49,933 nt of DNA from Chloroflexota bacterium (GCA_021802585.1 JAJZRQ010000012.1:1-49933); one strand, 5' to 3'. Counted from the first letter of the stretch, positions 7,793 to 17,364 are shown. Notes: generated by a model from the sequence alone, not told the origin. Translations and numbers: made by a program.

Positions 7793-8764
7793 TCAGCCCC
7801 GGGCAAGGGCAGCGGCGAGGCGGCCGGCGACCCGGGCGTCGTTCACGATGAGGGAGGTGTTGGCCCGGATGGAACGACCATCCGTCAGGTCCGCGACGCG
7901 CCGGAGGACCCACGGCGTGAGGGCCGGCCCGTGGATACCGGCGGCCTCCGCCTCGCCGGTGGCGCGCGCGATCGCGGCGACCGCCTCGTTGCGCGGCAGC
8001 TCGTCCGCCGCCGGGACCGGGATACAGAGGAGGACGCCGCTCCCGACGAGCGCCAGGTGCGCCGCCGCGAGCGCGGCCGCCGCGGCCTCGTCGGGGACGG
8101 ACTGCGGAGCCGCGATCCCGGATCGCCGCGAGAAGAACCCCGGCAGCTCGTCCGTGCCGACCGCGACGACGGGGACGCCGCGCGTCTCGAGGACCTCGAG
8201 CGTCGCCGGGACGTCGAGGATCGCCTTCGGGCCGGCGCAGACGACGACGACCGGGGTCCGGGCCAGCTCCTCGAGGTCGACCGACACGTCGAGGCTCGGC
8301 GGCCGCGGTCGCCCGTCGGGCCCCGCCGAGGGCTCGAACGCGCCGGGGTGGACGCCGCCGATCCCGCCGGTGGCGAAAGTGCGGATTCCCGCCGCGTGCG
8401 CAACGAGCATCGTCGCCGAGACGGTCGTCGCTCCCCAGCCGCCGCTCGCGAGGGCGCCGGCGAGCGTGGGCCGGGCCACCTTGCGGACCCCCTCGGTCGT
8501 GGCGAGAGCCTCCAGGGCAGCCGCCTCGAGCCCGACGAGGATCCGGCCGTCGCGGACGGCGACGGTGGCCGGGACGGCGCCGCTCTCGCGGACCGCGGCC
8601 TCGGAGGCGGCGGCGACCTCGACGTTCTGGGGGTGCGGGAGGCCATGGCTGATGAGCGTCGACTCGAGGGCGACGACGGGCCGGCCGGCGGCGAGGGCCT
8701 CGGCGACCTCGGGCGCGACGTCGAGCCGGGCGCGGAGGGCGGAGAGGCGCGGGTCCACGATCAC
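7793..8764 (-). CDS. psuG: Pseudouridine-5'-phosphate glycosidase
   Basis: This 323-residue enzyme of the indigoidine-synthase-A-like family has the N-terminal motif VVALESTLISHGLPHPQN (E34), the central FATGGIGGVHPGA, and CAGPKAILDVP with K180, which matches the Schiff-base lysine of E. coli PsuG. It reversibly cleaves pseudouridine 5'-phosphate to uracil and ribose 5-phosphate. The product could enter the pentose-phosphate genes 6 kb away. No PsuK-type kinase is adjacent, although an unassigned PfkB kinase lies at 12.2-13.2 kb. The start is GTG at 8764, 6 bases after a TACGCT box, so the mRNA is probably leaderless. It is divergent from the S9 peptidase across only 38 bases. Confidence 0.93.
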   Translation of the reverse strand: MIVDPRLSALRARLDVAPEVAEALAAGRPVVALESTLISHGLPHPQNVEVAAASEAAVRESGAVPATVAVRDGRILVGLEAAALEALATTEGVRKVARPTLAGALASGGWGATTVSATMLVAHAAGIRTFATGGIGGVHPGAFEPSAGPDGRPRPPSLDVSVDLEELARTPVVVVCAGPKAILDVPATLEVLETRGVPVVAVGTDELPGFFSRRSGIAAPQSVPDEAAAAALAAAHLALVGSGVLLCIPVPAADELPRNEAVAAIARATGEAEAAGIHGPALTPWVLRRVADLTDGRSIRANTSLIVNDARVAGRLAAALARG

Positions 8765-8770
8765 GACGCC

Positions 8771-8776
8771 AGCGTA
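8771..8776 (-). promoter_or_regulatory. -10 box TACGCT of psuG (leaderless)
   Basis: On the minus strand TACGCT is followed by six bases and then the GTG at 8764. There is no room for a Shine-Dalgarno leader. This fits the pattern seen at seven other genes in the window. Confidence 0.6.
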
Positions 8777-8789
8777 CCAAGCCCCGGGC

Positions 8790-8795
8790 TACTGT
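8790..8795 (+). promoter_or_regulatory. -10 box TACTGT of the S9 peptidase (leaderless)
   Basis: TACTGT ends seven bases before the ATG at 8803. It lies within 20 bases of the opposing psuG -10 box, so the two promoters are packed back to back in a 38-base gap and may compete. Confidence 0.55.
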
Positions 8796-8802
8796 TCGTC
8801 CC

Positions 8803-10947
8803 ATGATGGCCCGATCGATCGCCCCAGCCACCCTCATCCGCCGCCAGGTCGTCCTCGAGGAGCACGACCCGCTGCCCGACGGGAGCGGCGCCGTCGTCGT
8901 GCGCCGCATCGTCCACGGGGACACGTACCGCTCGCACCTCCTCCTCGTCGACGTCGCGGCCGGGCGCCGGATGCGCCCTCCGCGCCCGCTCACGACCGGA
9001 GCCGTCCGCGACACGCGGCCACGCGTCGCGCCGGACGGCCGCCGGGTGGCGTTCCTCCGCTCCTTCCCCGGCGACCCGGAGCGGCCGGCCGCGGTCATGG
9101 TCCAGGCGCTCGACGGGGGCGAGCCGTGGGTCCTCTGGGCGCCGGAGCACGGTGTCACGGAGATGGCGTGGTCCCCCGACGGCCGCCGCATGGCGTTCGT
9201 GGCGGCGGCGCCCGAGGCGCCCTCGATCGTCGGGAGGGAGGTGAAGGGCCGGGTCGTGACCGCGCGCCGGATCGACCGGACGGACTGGCGCCGGGACGAG
9301 GTCGGGCATCACGACCGCTGGGATCACGTCTGGGCGGGCCCCGTCCGCCCCGACGCCCGGCCCCGCAGGCTGGCCCGCCAGCACGCCGACGCCACGGGGA
9401 TCGCGTGGTCGCCGGACGGTCGCTGGCTCGCCTTCGTCGCCGACCCGCGGCCCGCGGCCGACATCCGGCCGCTCCCCTCGATCTGGGTCGTGCCCGCGGG
9501 CGGCCCGGGCGGGCGGGCGCAGGGCGCGGCCGGTGGCGCCGCCGGTGGCGCGCCCCGCGAGGCCGTCCGCCTCGCCGGGTACGCCGGCGCGCCGGCCTTC
9601 TCGCCCGACGGCCGGTGGATCGCCTGCGTCGGGGTGGACGTGCCGGACCCACTGGACGCGGAGAGCCCCGGCGTCTTCGTCGCCCCGTTCGACCCGGCGG
9701 CGGGCGACCCGGCCCCGGCCGTCGCCCTCGCGCCGGACCTCGATCGGCCGGTCGGCGCGTGGTGCGACACGGACCTCAACGGCTGGATGGCGTCGTCCCG
9801 GCCCGGCCCGTGGTGGGACGGCCCGCAGGATCTCGTCGCCCTCGTGAGCGAGGCCGGCCGGGTCCGGCCGTGGCGCTTCCCGTTCGACCCGCGGACCGGC
9901 GGGCCGGCCGGCGCCGCGCAGCGCCTCGTCGACGCCGAGATGACCGCCTGGACGCTCGGGGTCGGCGGCGGGATCGTCTCCGTCGTGGCGACGCTCGACG
10001 ACCGGCCGATGGAGTTCCTCACCGTCGGCGGGGGCGCGGCGGGCGCGGATGCCGCGGGCGCGCGACGGGACGGGGCGCCGGAGCGCCGCCGGGCGCCGGC
10101 CCGCGCCACGGCGGTGCCGCGGACGACGGCCGGCGGCGCGTGGCGGCGCGGCCTCCCGTGGCCGGAGATGCGCCGGACGCTTGCGCCCGGGGCCGGCGGA
10201 CCGATCGAGACGGGGATCGCGTCGCCCGCGGGCGCCGGCGACGCTCCCCTTCCAGCCGTCGTCGACGTCCACGGCGGCCCCCTGGGGGCGTGGTCGCCGG
10301 CGCCGTCGCTCGAGCACGTCCTCCTCGCCGCGCGCGGCTACCGGGTCGTCCTGCCGAACATCCGCGGCTCGGCCGGCTACGGGCGGTCGTGGATCGCGCC
10401 GCAGCTCGGCGACTGGGGCGGCGTCGACGCCGCCGACGTCCTCGCCGCGGTCGACCACGTCGTCGGCCTCGGCCTCGCCGACCCGGCCCGGCTCGGGATC
10501 CTCGGCCTCTCCTATGGCGGATTCATGGTGAACTGGCTCGTCGGCGCGGTGCCGCAGCGGTTCGCCGCCGCGGTGTCCGAGAACGGCGTCACGAATCAGG
10601 TCAACGGCTGGGCGAACTCGGACTCCGGCCCCGAGTACTGCCGGATGGCGCTCCTCGGCGACCCCCTCTCCGAGGACGGGGTCGCGAAGCTGTGGCGCCA
10701 GTCGCCGCTGCGGCTCGCCGCCCGAGTCCGGACCCCCCTCCTCCTGCTCCAGGGCGAGGCCGACCTCCGCTGCCCGGCGGCCGACAACGAGCAGCTCTTC
10801 GTCGTCCTGCGGCACCTCGGACGCGAGGTCGAGTACGTCCTCTATCCCGAGTCATGGCACACGTTCGCGATCACCGGGCGCCCGGACCGCCGGATCGACC
10901 GCAACGAGCGGATGCTCGCCTGGTTCGACCGCTTCCTGAAGGCGTAG
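8803..10947 (+). CDS. S9 family peptidase (prolyl oligopeptidase / acylaminoacyl-peptidase type)
   Basis: The protein has 714 residues. The first about 450 form a TolB/DPP-like beta-propeller with repeated WSPDGR-type blades (MAWSPDGRRMAFV, IAWSPDGRWLAFV, AFSPDGRWIACV). The C-terminal alpha/beta-hydrolase domain starts near PAVVDVHGGPLGAWSP. The catalytic triad is visible as S570 in GLSYGGFM, D654 in LQGEADLRCP and H686 in ESWHTF. It should cleave short peptides in the cytosol; no signal peptide is present. The ATG at 8803 follows a -10 box by seven bases, which suggests a leaderless message. Length and domain order are normal for the family. Confidence 0.92.
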   Translation: MMARSIAPATLIRRQVVLEEHDPLPDGSGAVVVRRIVHGDTYRSHLLLVDVAAGRRMRPPRPLTTGAVRDTRPRVAPDGRRVAFLRSFPGDPERPAAVMVQALDGGEPWVLWAPEHGVTEMAWSPDGRRMAFVAAAPEAPSIVGREVKGRVVTARRIDRTDWRRDEVGHHDRWDHVWAGPVRPDARPRRLARQHADATGIAWSPDGRWLAFVADPRPAADIRPLPSIWVVPAGGPGGRAQGAAGGAAGGAPREAVRLAGYAGAPAFSPDGRWIACVGVDVPDPLDAESPGVFVAPFDPAAGDPAPAVALAPDLDRPVGAWCDTDLNGWMASSRPGPWWDGPQDLVALVSEAGRVRPWRFPFDPRTGGPAGAAQRLVDAEMTAWTLGVGGGIVSVVATLDDRPMEFLTVGGGAAGADAAGARRDGAPERRRAPARATAVPRTTAGGAWRRGLPWPEMRRTLAPGAGGPIETGIASPAGAGDAPLPAVVDVHGGPLGAWSPAPSLEHVLLAARGYRVVLPNIRGSAGYGRSWIAPQLGDWGGVDAADVLAAVDHVVGLGLADPARLGILGLSYGGFMVNWLVGAVPQRFAAAVSENGVTNQVNGWANSDSGPEYCRMALLGDPLSEDGVAKLWRQSPLRLAARVRTPLLLLQGEADLRCPAADNEQLFVVLRHLGREVEYVLYPESWHTFAITGRPDRRIDRNERMLAWFDRFLKA

Positions 10948-11044
10948 GAGCGGCCGGCGCCGTCACGCGGCCCGGCGCGGAACGGCCCGGCGGACCGTCC
11001 GGGGGCCAAGCCGACCGCGCCGCCGGCGACGCGGACATCGAGCG

Positions 11045-11050
11045 TACGAT
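11045..11050 (+). promoter_or_regulatory. -10 box TACGAT of the ferritin-VIT1 gene (leaderless)
   Basis: TACGAT is followed by six bases and the ATG at 11057. The 109-base gap after the S9 gene shows no other feature. Confidence 0.6.
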
Positions 11051-11056
11051 GACGGC

Positions 11057-12202
11057 ATGCAGGAGCCCGCAGGCGCGCAGCGGCCCGACCCGACGGACAT
11101 CGCCCGGTACCGGGCGAACCTCCAGGGCGAGATCGACGGCATCGCCATCTACCGGGCGATGGCCGCGTCCGAGAAGGAGCCGGTCCTCGCCGAGCTCTAC
11201 CGCCGGCTCGCCGAGGCGGAGGTCCGCCACAGCGAGGTCTGGCGCCGGCGCCTCGACGATGCCGGCGTGGCGACCGCGGGGATGGGCCCCTCGTGGCGGA
11301 CGCGGGTCCTCGTGTGGGTCGCCCGCCGCTTCGGGGCGGGCGCGGTCGTCTCGACGATCGCGGACCACGAGGCGGCCGACCAGCAGATGTACGACGACCA
11401 GCCGGAGGCGCTCGCCGGCATGCCCGGCGACGAACGCTCCCACGCCCGGCTGCTCCGCCAGCTGGCCCACGGCGGTGGGCTGAAGGGGGGCACGATCGCC
11501 CGCGTCGAAGGCCGCCACCGGATGAGCGGCGGCAACGCGCTCCGGGCCGCCGTGCTCGGCGCGAACGACGGCCTCGTCTCGAACCTCAGCCTCGTCATGG
11601 GCGTGGCCGGCGCCTCCGGCGGCGGCGCCGCGGTGCTCGTGGCGGGGCTCGCCGGCCTCCTCGCCGGCGCCCTCTCGATGGCGATCGGCGAGTGGCTCTC
11701 CGTCCAGAGCGCCCGCGAGCTGTACGCGCACCAGATCGCGGTCGAGCGCCAGGAGCTGCTCGAGGTCCCCGAGGAGGAAGAGGAGGAGCTCGCCCTCATC
11801 TACCAGGCGAAGGGCCTTGCGGTGGAGCAGGCGGCGGCGACCGCCCGCTCGATCGTTCGCGGTGATGCCGGCCGGGCGCTCGACACGCTCGCCCGCGAGG
11901 AGCTCGGGATCGATCCCGAGGAGCTCGGCGGCTCGGCGTGGGTCGCCGCGGCGACCTCGTTCTGCCTCTTCGCCCTCGGGGCCGCCGTGCCGCTCCTGCC
12001 GTTCTTCGTCTCCGGGGGGACGCCGGCCGTCGTCGCCTCGGTGATCGTCAGCACGGGCGCCCTCCTGGGCGTCGGGGCGGCGATCACGATCGTCACCGGG
12101 GCGAGCGCGCTCCGCACGGGCGCGCGGCAGGTCGTCCTGGGCCTCGCCGCCGCCGCGATCACGTTCGGCCTCGGCACCCTCGTCGGGGCCGCCATCCACT
12201 AG
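11057..12202 (+). CDS. Ferritin-like domain fused to VIT1/CCC1 iron/manganese transporter
   Basis: This 381-residue fusion has an N-terminal rubrerythrin-like four-helix domain (about 1-140) with the full diiron ligand set: E25, E55-x2-H58, E105 and E126-x2-H129. A VIT1/CCC1 membrane domain follows from about residue 155, beginning GGNALRAAVLGANDGLVSNLSLVMGV and containing about five helices. The cytosolic loop EVPEEEEEELALIYQAKGL is rich in acidic residues as in VIT metal-transfer helices. Related fusions (MbfA in alphaproteobacteria) export iron and protect against peroxide. The protein should oxidise ferrous iron at the N-terminal domain and move metal across the membrane. It ends 18 bases from the convergent PfkB gene. 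Confidence 0.9.
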   Translation: MQEPAGAQRPDPTDIARYRANLQGEIDGIAIYRAMAASEKEPVLAELYRRLAEAEVRHSEVWRRRLDDAGVATAGMGPSWRTRVLVWVARRFGAGAVVSTIADHEAADQQMYDDQPEALAGMPGDERSHARLLRQLAHGGGLKGGTIARVEGRHRMSGGNALRAAVLGANDGLVSNLSLVMGVAGASGGGAAVLVAGLAGLLAGALSMAIGEWLSVQSARELYAHQIAVERQELLEVPEEEEEELALIYQAKGLAVEQAAATARSIVRGDAGRALDTLAREELGIDPEELGGSAWVAAATSFCLFALGAAVPLLPFFVSGGTPAVVASVIVSTGALLGVGAAITIVTGASALRTGARQVVLGLAAAAITFGLGTLVGAAIH

Positions 12203-12220
12203 GCCGAAGCGCGCGGTCGA

Positions 12221-13213
12221 CTACCCGAGCGGGAGCTCCGCTCGCGGGGCGGCGATCTGGCGGGAGGCCGCCCGGTGGCCGGCGACCACGGCCCGCCGGA
12301 GGGCCGCCGGCGCGGTCGAGCGGTCGAGCGCGAGCCAGGCCGCGAGGAATCCCGCGTCGAACGCGTCGCCCGCGCCGGTCGTGTCGGGGACGGCGAGCGG
12401 GCGGGTCGCGACGTCGAAGCGGAGGGCGGGGCGGCCGGTCGCGCCGCCGCCGCCGCCCCGGGCGAGCGCCGTCGCCCCGCCCGCACCGCGCTTCACGACG
12501 ACGACCGGTGCGATGTCGAGGAGGCGCTCCAGGCGCCCCTCGCCGAGGAACGCCACCGCCTCGGCCGCGTTCGCGAAGAGGAGGTCGGGCCCGGCTGCGC
12601 GGATCGTCCCGTGCGCCGCCCGGCGGCCGGCGGCGAGGAGCGGGGCGGCCGAGGCGAGGTCGACCGAGACCCGGGCCCCGGACGCCCGGGCGATGGCGAT
12701 GGCGCGGGCCGCAGCCTCGCCGAGCGGCGCGCCGATGAGGGAGTAGGCCGGCAGGTGGAGGACGCCAGCCCCCGCGAGCCACGACGGCTGGAGGTCGGCC
12801 GGCGCCAGCCGGTCGGCGGCTCCCCGGTCCGCGACGAAGCTCCGCTCCCCGGATGGGTCGACGACCATCCCGATCCGGGCGGTGCGGGCTCCGGCCGGCC
12901 GCGCCGCCCGCACCTCGACCCCCGCGCCGCGGAGGGCGGCCACGAGGGCCCGGCCCGGGGCGTCGCGCCCGACGGCGCAGACGAGCGTCGAGCGGACCCC
13001 GAGGCGGGCCAGCCAGCGTGCGGTGTTCGCCGCGGAGCCCCCCTGGTGGATCCGCACCGCGCCGGGGACGTCGGTGCCGTGCTCGAGGAATCGTGCGGGG
13101 GCGAGGACGACATCGAGCGCGAGGTCGCCGAGAACGACGGCGCGGGGCGCCTCGCGCGGTCGTCGCGGGCGGCGGGCGGCGGGCGGCGACGGAAGGCGAG
13201 GCGACGGCGGCAC
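12221..13213 (-). CDS. PfkB/ribokinase-family carbohydrate kinase
   Basis: This 330-residue sugar kinase has an N-terminal PfkB region ([14 protein letters not shown]), the first signature [15 protein letters not shown], and the second signature [17 protein letters not shown] with catalytic D283 in the GAGD anion hole. The substrate is not determined; ribokinase, adenosine kinase-like or pseudouridine kinase roles are all possible. PsuG lies 4 kb away but in a separate transcript. The GTG at 13213 is chosen because TATCCT lies six bases upstream and no alternative start has a ribosome site. The first about 25 residues are Pro/Arg-rich and outside the fold. It is divergent from transketolase. 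Confidence 0.87.
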   Translation of the reverse strand: MPPSPRLPSPPAARRPRRPREAPRAVVLGDLALDVVLAPARFLEHGTDVPGAVRIHQGGSAANTARWLARLGVRSTLVCAVGRDAPGRALVAALRGAGVEVRAARPAGARTARIGMVVDPSGERSFVADRGAADRLAPADLQPSWLAGAGVLHLPAYSLIGAPLGEAAARAIAIARASGARVSVDLASAAPLLAAGRRAAHGTIRAAGPDLLFANAAEAVAFLGEGRLERLLDIAPVVVVKRGAGGATALARGGGGGATGRPALRFDVATRPLAVPDTTGAGDAFDAGFLAAWLALDRSTAPAALRRAVVAGHRAASRQIAAPRAELPLG

Positions 13214-13219
13214 GCGGCG

Positions 13220-13225
13220 AGGATA
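13220..13225 (-). promoter_or_regulatory. -10 box TATCCT of the PfkB kinase (leaderless)
   Basis: On the minus strand TATCCT is followed by six bases and the GTG at 13213. This both supports the start choice and adds to the leaderless set. Confidence 0.6.
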
Positions 13226-13320
13226 CGCCGGACGGCGGCCGGCCCCGCGTCCCCGCGCGCTCGTGCGGCCACCGCCTCGCGTCCCGGCGCGGCCGCGGCC
13301 GTGGATCGCGAGGCCCCGCC

Positions 13321-13326
13321 TACAAT
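13321..13326 (+). promoter_or_regulatory. -10 box TACAAT of the tkt operon
   Basis: TACAAT is the closest match to the classical TATAAT in the window. It lies 35 bases before the tkt ATG, leaving a leader of about 28 bases with a GGGA near the start. It heads the central-carbon block. Confidence 0.6.
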
Positions 13327-13361
13327 GGCGGCACTCCACCCTGCCCGCACGGGAGCCCGCG

Positions 13362-15449
13362 ATGACGACCCTCTCTCCCGAGCAGCTCGATCGGCTCGCG
13401 ATCGACACGATCCGCACCCTCGCGATCGACGGCGTCCAGCAGGCGAACTCGGGTCACCCCGGCGCCCCGATGGGGATGGCGCCGATGGCGTACACGCTGT
13501 GGACCCGCTTCCTCCGCCATGCGCCGACGCGCCCCGACTGGCCGAACCGCGACCGGTTCGTCCTGTCGGCGGGGCACGCCTCGATGCTCCTCTACGCGCT
13601 CCTCCACCTGACCGGCTACGACCTCCCGCTCGAGGAGCTGAAGCGGTTCCGGCAGTGGGGGTCCCGGACTCCCGGCCACCCCGAATTCGGGATGACGCCC
13701 GGCGTGGCGGCGACGACCGGGCCGCTCGGCCAGGGTGTCGCGAATGCCGTCGGGATGGCGATCGCCGAGCGGCGCCTCGCCGCGGAGTTCAACCGCCCCG
13801 GCCACGAGATCGTCGACCATTGGACGTACGCGATCTGCTCCGACGGCGACCTCCAGGAGGGGATCGCGTCGGAGGCCGCGAGCCTCGCCGGCCACCTCCG
13901 GCTCGGCAAGCTCGTCATGCTCTACGACGACAACCAGGTCCAGCTCGACGGACCGACCGCGCTGGCGTTCTCGGAGGACGTCCTCGAGCGCTTCCGGGCC
14001 TACGGCTGGCACGCCCTCCGCGTGAAGGACGGGACCGACGTCGGGGCGATCGAGGCCGCGATCCGGCTCGCCCGCTCCGACGAGCGTCCGTCGATCATCG
14101 CCGTCCGGACGGTCATCGGGTACGGCTCGCCCCACAAGGCCGGGAGCCAGAAGGCCCATGGCGCGCCGCTCGGCGTCGAGGAGGTCCGCCTCACGAAGGA
14201 GGCCTACGGCTGGGACCCCGACCGCACGTTCTTCGTCCCCGACGCCGCGGCGGCCCTCTTCTCGCGGGCGATCCCCTGGGGCGAGGAGCTCGTCCGTCGC
14301 TGGGACGCCGCGTTCGAGTCATACCGGGCCGCCTGGCCGCGCGAGGCAGCCGAGCTCGAGCGCCGCCTCGACGGCGACCTCGCGGCCGGCTGGGACGCGG
14401 CCCTGCCGCGGTGGGAGGCCGGCGCCGAGGTGGCGACCCGGAACGCGAGCGCGGACACGATGAACGCCCTCGCGGCCGGCGTGCCCGAGCTGTTCGGCGG
14501 CTCCGCCGACCTCTCGGAGAGCAACCTCACCGACCTGCGGGGCGGCGACGACTTCACCGCGGACCAGGCGGGGCGGAACCTCCGCTTCGGGGTTCGCGAG
14601 CACGGGATGGGCGGGATCGCGGGCGGGATCGCGTGCCACGGCGGCTTCCGACCCTACGCGGCCACGTTCCTGACGTTCTCGGACTACATGCGCGGCAGCG
14701 TCCGGATCGCGGCCCTCGCGGGGCTGCCGGTGACGTACGTCTGGACCCACGACTCGGTCGGGCTCGGGGAGGACGGGCCGACCCACCAGCCCGTCGAGCA
14801 GTACGCCGCGCTCCGGGCGATCCCGAACCTGTGGTTCGTCCGGCCGGCGGACGCGAACGAGACGGCCGCCGCCTGGGCCCTCGCCCTCGAGAGGACCGCC
14901 GGCCCCACGGCCCTCGCCCTCACGCGCCAGAAGCTCCCCGTCCTCGCGGCGACCTCCGCCGGCGCCCGGGAGGGCGTGCGACGCGGCGCGTACGTCGTCC
15001 GGGCCGCCTCGAGCGAGGCGCTCGGCGTGCTCCCCGACCTCGTCGTCGTCGCCACCGGCTCGGAGGTCCAGCTCGGCGTCGCCGCCGCGGAGACGCTCGA
15101 GGCGGAGGGGATCGCGACGCGGGTCGTCAGCCTCCCCTGCTGGGAGGCCTTCGAGGTCCAGGACGCGGCCTACCGGGAGGCCGTCCTCCCGGCAGCGGCC
15201 CGCCGGCGGGTCGCCGTCGAGATGGGCGTGTCGCTCGGCTGGGAGCGCTGGGCCGGCGACGAGGGCGCGATCGTCGCGCTCGACCACTTCGGAGCCTCGG
15301 CACCGGCGGCCACGATCCTCGATGCGTTCGGCTTCACCGCGGCCCACGTCGTCGAGGTCGGCCGGCGGGTCGTCCGCGACGGCCTCCGCGGCCGTGTCCC
15401 GGCGCCGCCGTCCCCCCATCCCGGCGCCGGGCCGGGCGGTGCCCGCTGA
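13362..15449 (+). CDS. tkt: Transketolase
   Basis: This 695-residue thiamine-diphosphate enzyme has the N-terminal substrate/cofactor region [20 protein letters not shown], the ThDP-Mg motif CSDGDLQEG followed by DDNQVQLDG, and the pyrimidine-domain motif [21 protein letters not shown]. It transfers two-carbon units between sugar phosphates and links the pentose-phosphate pathway to glycolysis. Length and domain order (PP, Pyr, C-terminal) are normal; only the last about 20 residues (Pro/Gly/Ala-rich) are unusual. The stop TGA shares one base with the rpiB ATG (TGATG), so translation is coupled. No transaldolase lies next to it, unlike in many actinobacterial clusters. Confidence 0.96.
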   Translation: MTTLSPEQLDRLAIDTIRTLAIDGVQQANSGHPGAPMGMAPMAYTLWTRFLRHAPTRPDWPNRDRFVLSAGHASMLLYALLHLTGYDLPLEELKRFRQWGSRTPGHPEFGMTPGVAATTGPLGQGVANAVGMAIAERRLAAEFNRPGHEIVDHWTYAICSDGDLQEGIASEAASLAGHLRLGKLVMLYDDNQVQLDGPTALAFSEDVLERFRAYGWHALRVKDGTDVGAIEAAIRLARSDERPSIIAVRTVIGYGSPHKAGSQKAHGAPLGVEEVRLTKEAYGWDPDRTFFVPDAAAALFSRAIPWGEELVRRWDAAFESYRAAWPREAAELERRLDGDLAAGWDAALPRWEAGAEVATRNASADTMNALAAGVPELFGGSADLSESNLTDLRGGDDFTADQAGRNLRFGVREHGMGGIAGGIACHGGFRPYAATFLTFSDYMRGSVRIAALAGLPVTYVWTHDSVGLGEDGPTHQPVEQYAALRAIPNLWFVRPADANETAAAWALALERTAGPTALALTRQKLPVLAATSAGAREGVRRGAYVVRAASSEALGVLPDLVVVATGSEVQLGVAAAETLEAEGIATRVVSLPCWEAFEVQDAAYREAVLPAAARRRVAVEMGVSLGWERWAGDEGAIVALDHFGASAPAATILDAFGFTAAHVVEVGRRVVRDGLRGRVPAPPSPHPGAGPGGAR

Positions 15450-15901
15450 TGCGCGTCGCGTTCGCCGCCGACCACGGCGGGGCCGAGCTGAAGGCGGAGC
15501 TCCTCCGGCGCCTCGCCGGCGCCGGCCACGAGCTCGTCGACCTCGGCGGCGACGGCTCGGACCCGGACGACGACTACCCCGACTTCGCCCGCCGCATCGC
15601 CCACGCGATCCGGGACGGCAAGGCCGAGCGGGGGATCCTCGTCTGCGGCTCGGGCATCGGCGCGAGCGTGGCGGCGAGCAAGGTCCGCGGCGTCCGCGCG
15701 GCCGTCGCCCACGACACGTACTCCGCGCGACAGGGCGTGGAGCACGACGACATGAACGTCCTCTGCCTCGGCGGCCGGGTCATCGGGCCGGAGCCCGCGC
15801 TGGACTGCGCTCGGGCCTTCCTCGACGCGCGGTTCTCGGGGGCCGAGCGCCACCGCCGCCGCCTCGCCAAGATTCTCGCGATCGAGGCCGAGGAGCGCTG
15901 A
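15449..15901 (+). CDS. rpiB: Ribose-5-phosphate isomerase B
   Basis: This 150-residue RpiB/LacAB-family isomerase has an N-terminal phosphate-site DHGG (residues 8-11), catalytic C66 in GILVCGSGIGAS, and the segment HDTYSARQGVEHDDMNVLCLGGRV. It interconverts ribose 5-phosphate and ribulose 5-phosphate, next to transketolase in the same pathway. The ATG overlaps the tkt stop by one base. The C-terminal SGAERHRRRLAKI is the usual dimer-arm end. Length is normal. Confidence 0.95.
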   Translation: MRVAFAADHGGAELKAELLRRLAGAGHELVDLGGDGSDPDDDYPDFARRIAHAIRDGKAERGILVCGSGIGASVAASKVRGVRAAVAHDTYSARQGVEHDDMNVLCLGGRVIGPEPALDCARAFLDARFSGAERHRRRLAKILAIEAEER

Positions 15902-15988
15902 TCCGCGGCGCCCGCGAGGGTGGCGGCCCCGCACCCGCCCCGCGCTGCCCCGCGCTCGCGAGCATCACCGGCGGAGCCCGCGGATGGG

Positions 15989-15994
15989 TATCCT
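15989..15994 (+). promoter_or_regulatory. -10 box TATCCT upstream of the sugar-binding protein
   Basis: TATCCT lies in the 176-base gap after rpiB and would start a transcript of the ABC uptake genes with a leader of about 75 bases. The leader contains no riboswitch fold that I recognise. Confidence 0.45.
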
Positions 15995-16077
15995 GCGAAC
16001 CAGCGCGGCGGGCGGCCTGCCCGCTCCGGTCGTGGCGTCCCATGGCATCCCCGACGAAGGGAGAGGAGATGCACCCG

Positions 16078-17364
16078 ATGACCACCTCGTTCACCTGTCG
16101 ACCGCCGGGGCGACGCCTCAGCGCCCTCGTCGCAGCCGCGGTCCTCGCGGCCGCGTGCGGCGGCGGCGCCTCGCCGAGCGCCGGGCCGGTCACCCTCAAC
16201 GCGCTCTTCATGAAGCAGGCGGCCTACTCCGAGGACAACGTCACCGAGATGACGAAGGCGTTCGAGGACGCCAACCCGAACGTCACCGTCAACCTCGAGT
16301 TCGTCGCCTACGACGCCCTCCATGACAAGATCGTGACCGACCAGGTCGGCGGCGCCGGGAGCTACGACACCGTGCTCCTCGACGCGATCTGGCCCGCCGA
16401 GTTCGCCAAGGCGAAGATCGTGCGGGACATCACCGCCAACGTCCCCGCCGAGTACAAGAACGACGTGTTCCCGTCCGCCCTCGCGGGGGGCCAGTACCAG
16501 GGCAAGTTCTACGCCGTGCCCTGGATCAACGACACGAAGTTCCTCTTCTACAACAAGCAGATGCTCGCCGCCGCCGGCTTCTCCGACCCGCCGGCCACGT
16601 GGGACGAGCTCCTCGCACAGGCCAGGGCGATCAAGGACAAGGGCATCGTCGACTACCCGATCGTCTGGTCGTGGAGCCAGGCCGAGGCGGCGATCTGCGA
16701 CTGGACCCAGCTCGCCGCGGTCATGGGCGGCGCGGACTTCGTGGACGACGCGGGCAACGCCCGCTTCGCCCAGGGAGGCCCGCTGGCAGCCCTCGAGTGG
16801 ATGAAGAAGACGCTCGACGACGGCCTCTCCAACCCGGCCTCGACCGGCTTCCTCGAGGAGGACGTGCGGAACACGTTCTCCGCCGGGGGTGCCGCCTTCG
16901 CGCTGAACTGGACGTACATGTACAACCTGGCGAACGACCCCCAGCAGTCGAAGGTCGCCGGTCAGGTGGGCGTCGTCGCGAGCCCCGGGATGGGCGGCGT
17001 CCAGACGAGCGGGGTGAACGGCGGGATGGGCATCGCCGTGACGTCGAGCTCCAAGCATCCCGACGAGGCGGTCGCGTACGCCCTCTGGATGGCGAGCAAG
17101 CCGATGCAGGACAAGTTCGCCCAGCTGAGCCTGCCGATGTGGAAGTCGTCGTTCCAGGACGCGGCGATCACGAAGACCGCGCCGGAGCTCTTCGCGGCCG
17201 CCAACGTGGAATTCACGAACCTCGTCATGCGCCCGGTCGTCCCGTACTACACCGCCCTCTCGAGCGCGCTCCAGGTCGCCCTCCAGGAGGCGCTGACCGG
17301 CAAGAAGCCGGCCGCGCAGGCCCTCGGCGACGTGGCGGCGAAGCTCCCCGAGATCCAGAAGTAG
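16078..17364 (+). CDS. Sugar ABC transporter substrate-binding lipoprotein
   Basis: This 428-residue family-1 (MalE-type) extracellular solute-binding protein has a lipoprotein signal peptide: a basic n-region, a hydrophobic run ALVAAAVLAAAC and C27 as the lipidated cysteine, followed by a Gly/Ser linker. The mature part has the family pattern (EMTKAFEDANPNVTVNLEFV, WDELLAQARAIKDKG, GGMGIAVTSSSKHPDEAVAYALW). ATG 16078 is preferred because GAGAGGAG lies about 9 bases upstream; ATG 16069 is in frame but directly abuts the purine run. It is followed by two permeases. Codons such as AAG and AAC give it a somewhat lower GC content than its neighbours, common for exported binding proteins. Sugar or amino sugar is the likely ligand. 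Confidence 0.92.
   Translation: MTTSFTCRPPGRRLSALVAAAVLAAACGGGASPSAGPVTLNALFMKQAAYSEDNVTEMTKAFEDANPNVTVNLEFVAYDALHDKIVTDQVGGAGSYDTVLLDAIWPAEFAKAKIVRDITANVPAEYKNDVFPSALAGGQYQGKFYAVPWINDTKFLFYNKQMLAAAGFSDPPATWDELLAQARAIKDKGIVDYPIVWSWSQAEAAICDWTQLAAVMGGADFVDDAGNARFAQGGPLAALEWMKKTLDDGLSNPASTGFLEEDVRNTFSAGGAAFALNWTYMYNLANDPQQSKVAGQVGVVASPGMGGVQTSGVNGGMGIAVTSSSKHPDEAVAYALWMASKPMQDKFAQLSLPMWKSSFQDAAITKTAPELFAAANVEFTNLVMRPVVPYYTALSSALQVALQEALTGKKPAAQALGDVAAKLPEIQK

Noticed and set aside
5658-9191. A 1177-codon open frame on the minus strand
   Set aside because: Only its last 315 codons are the real ABC-2 permease; the rest is antisense or out-of-frame GC-rich DNA over the ATPase, psuG and S9 genes.
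15902-16077. Riboswitch in front of the sugar-binding gene
   Set aside because: The leader is GC-rich and can fold, but no known riboswitch core is seen.
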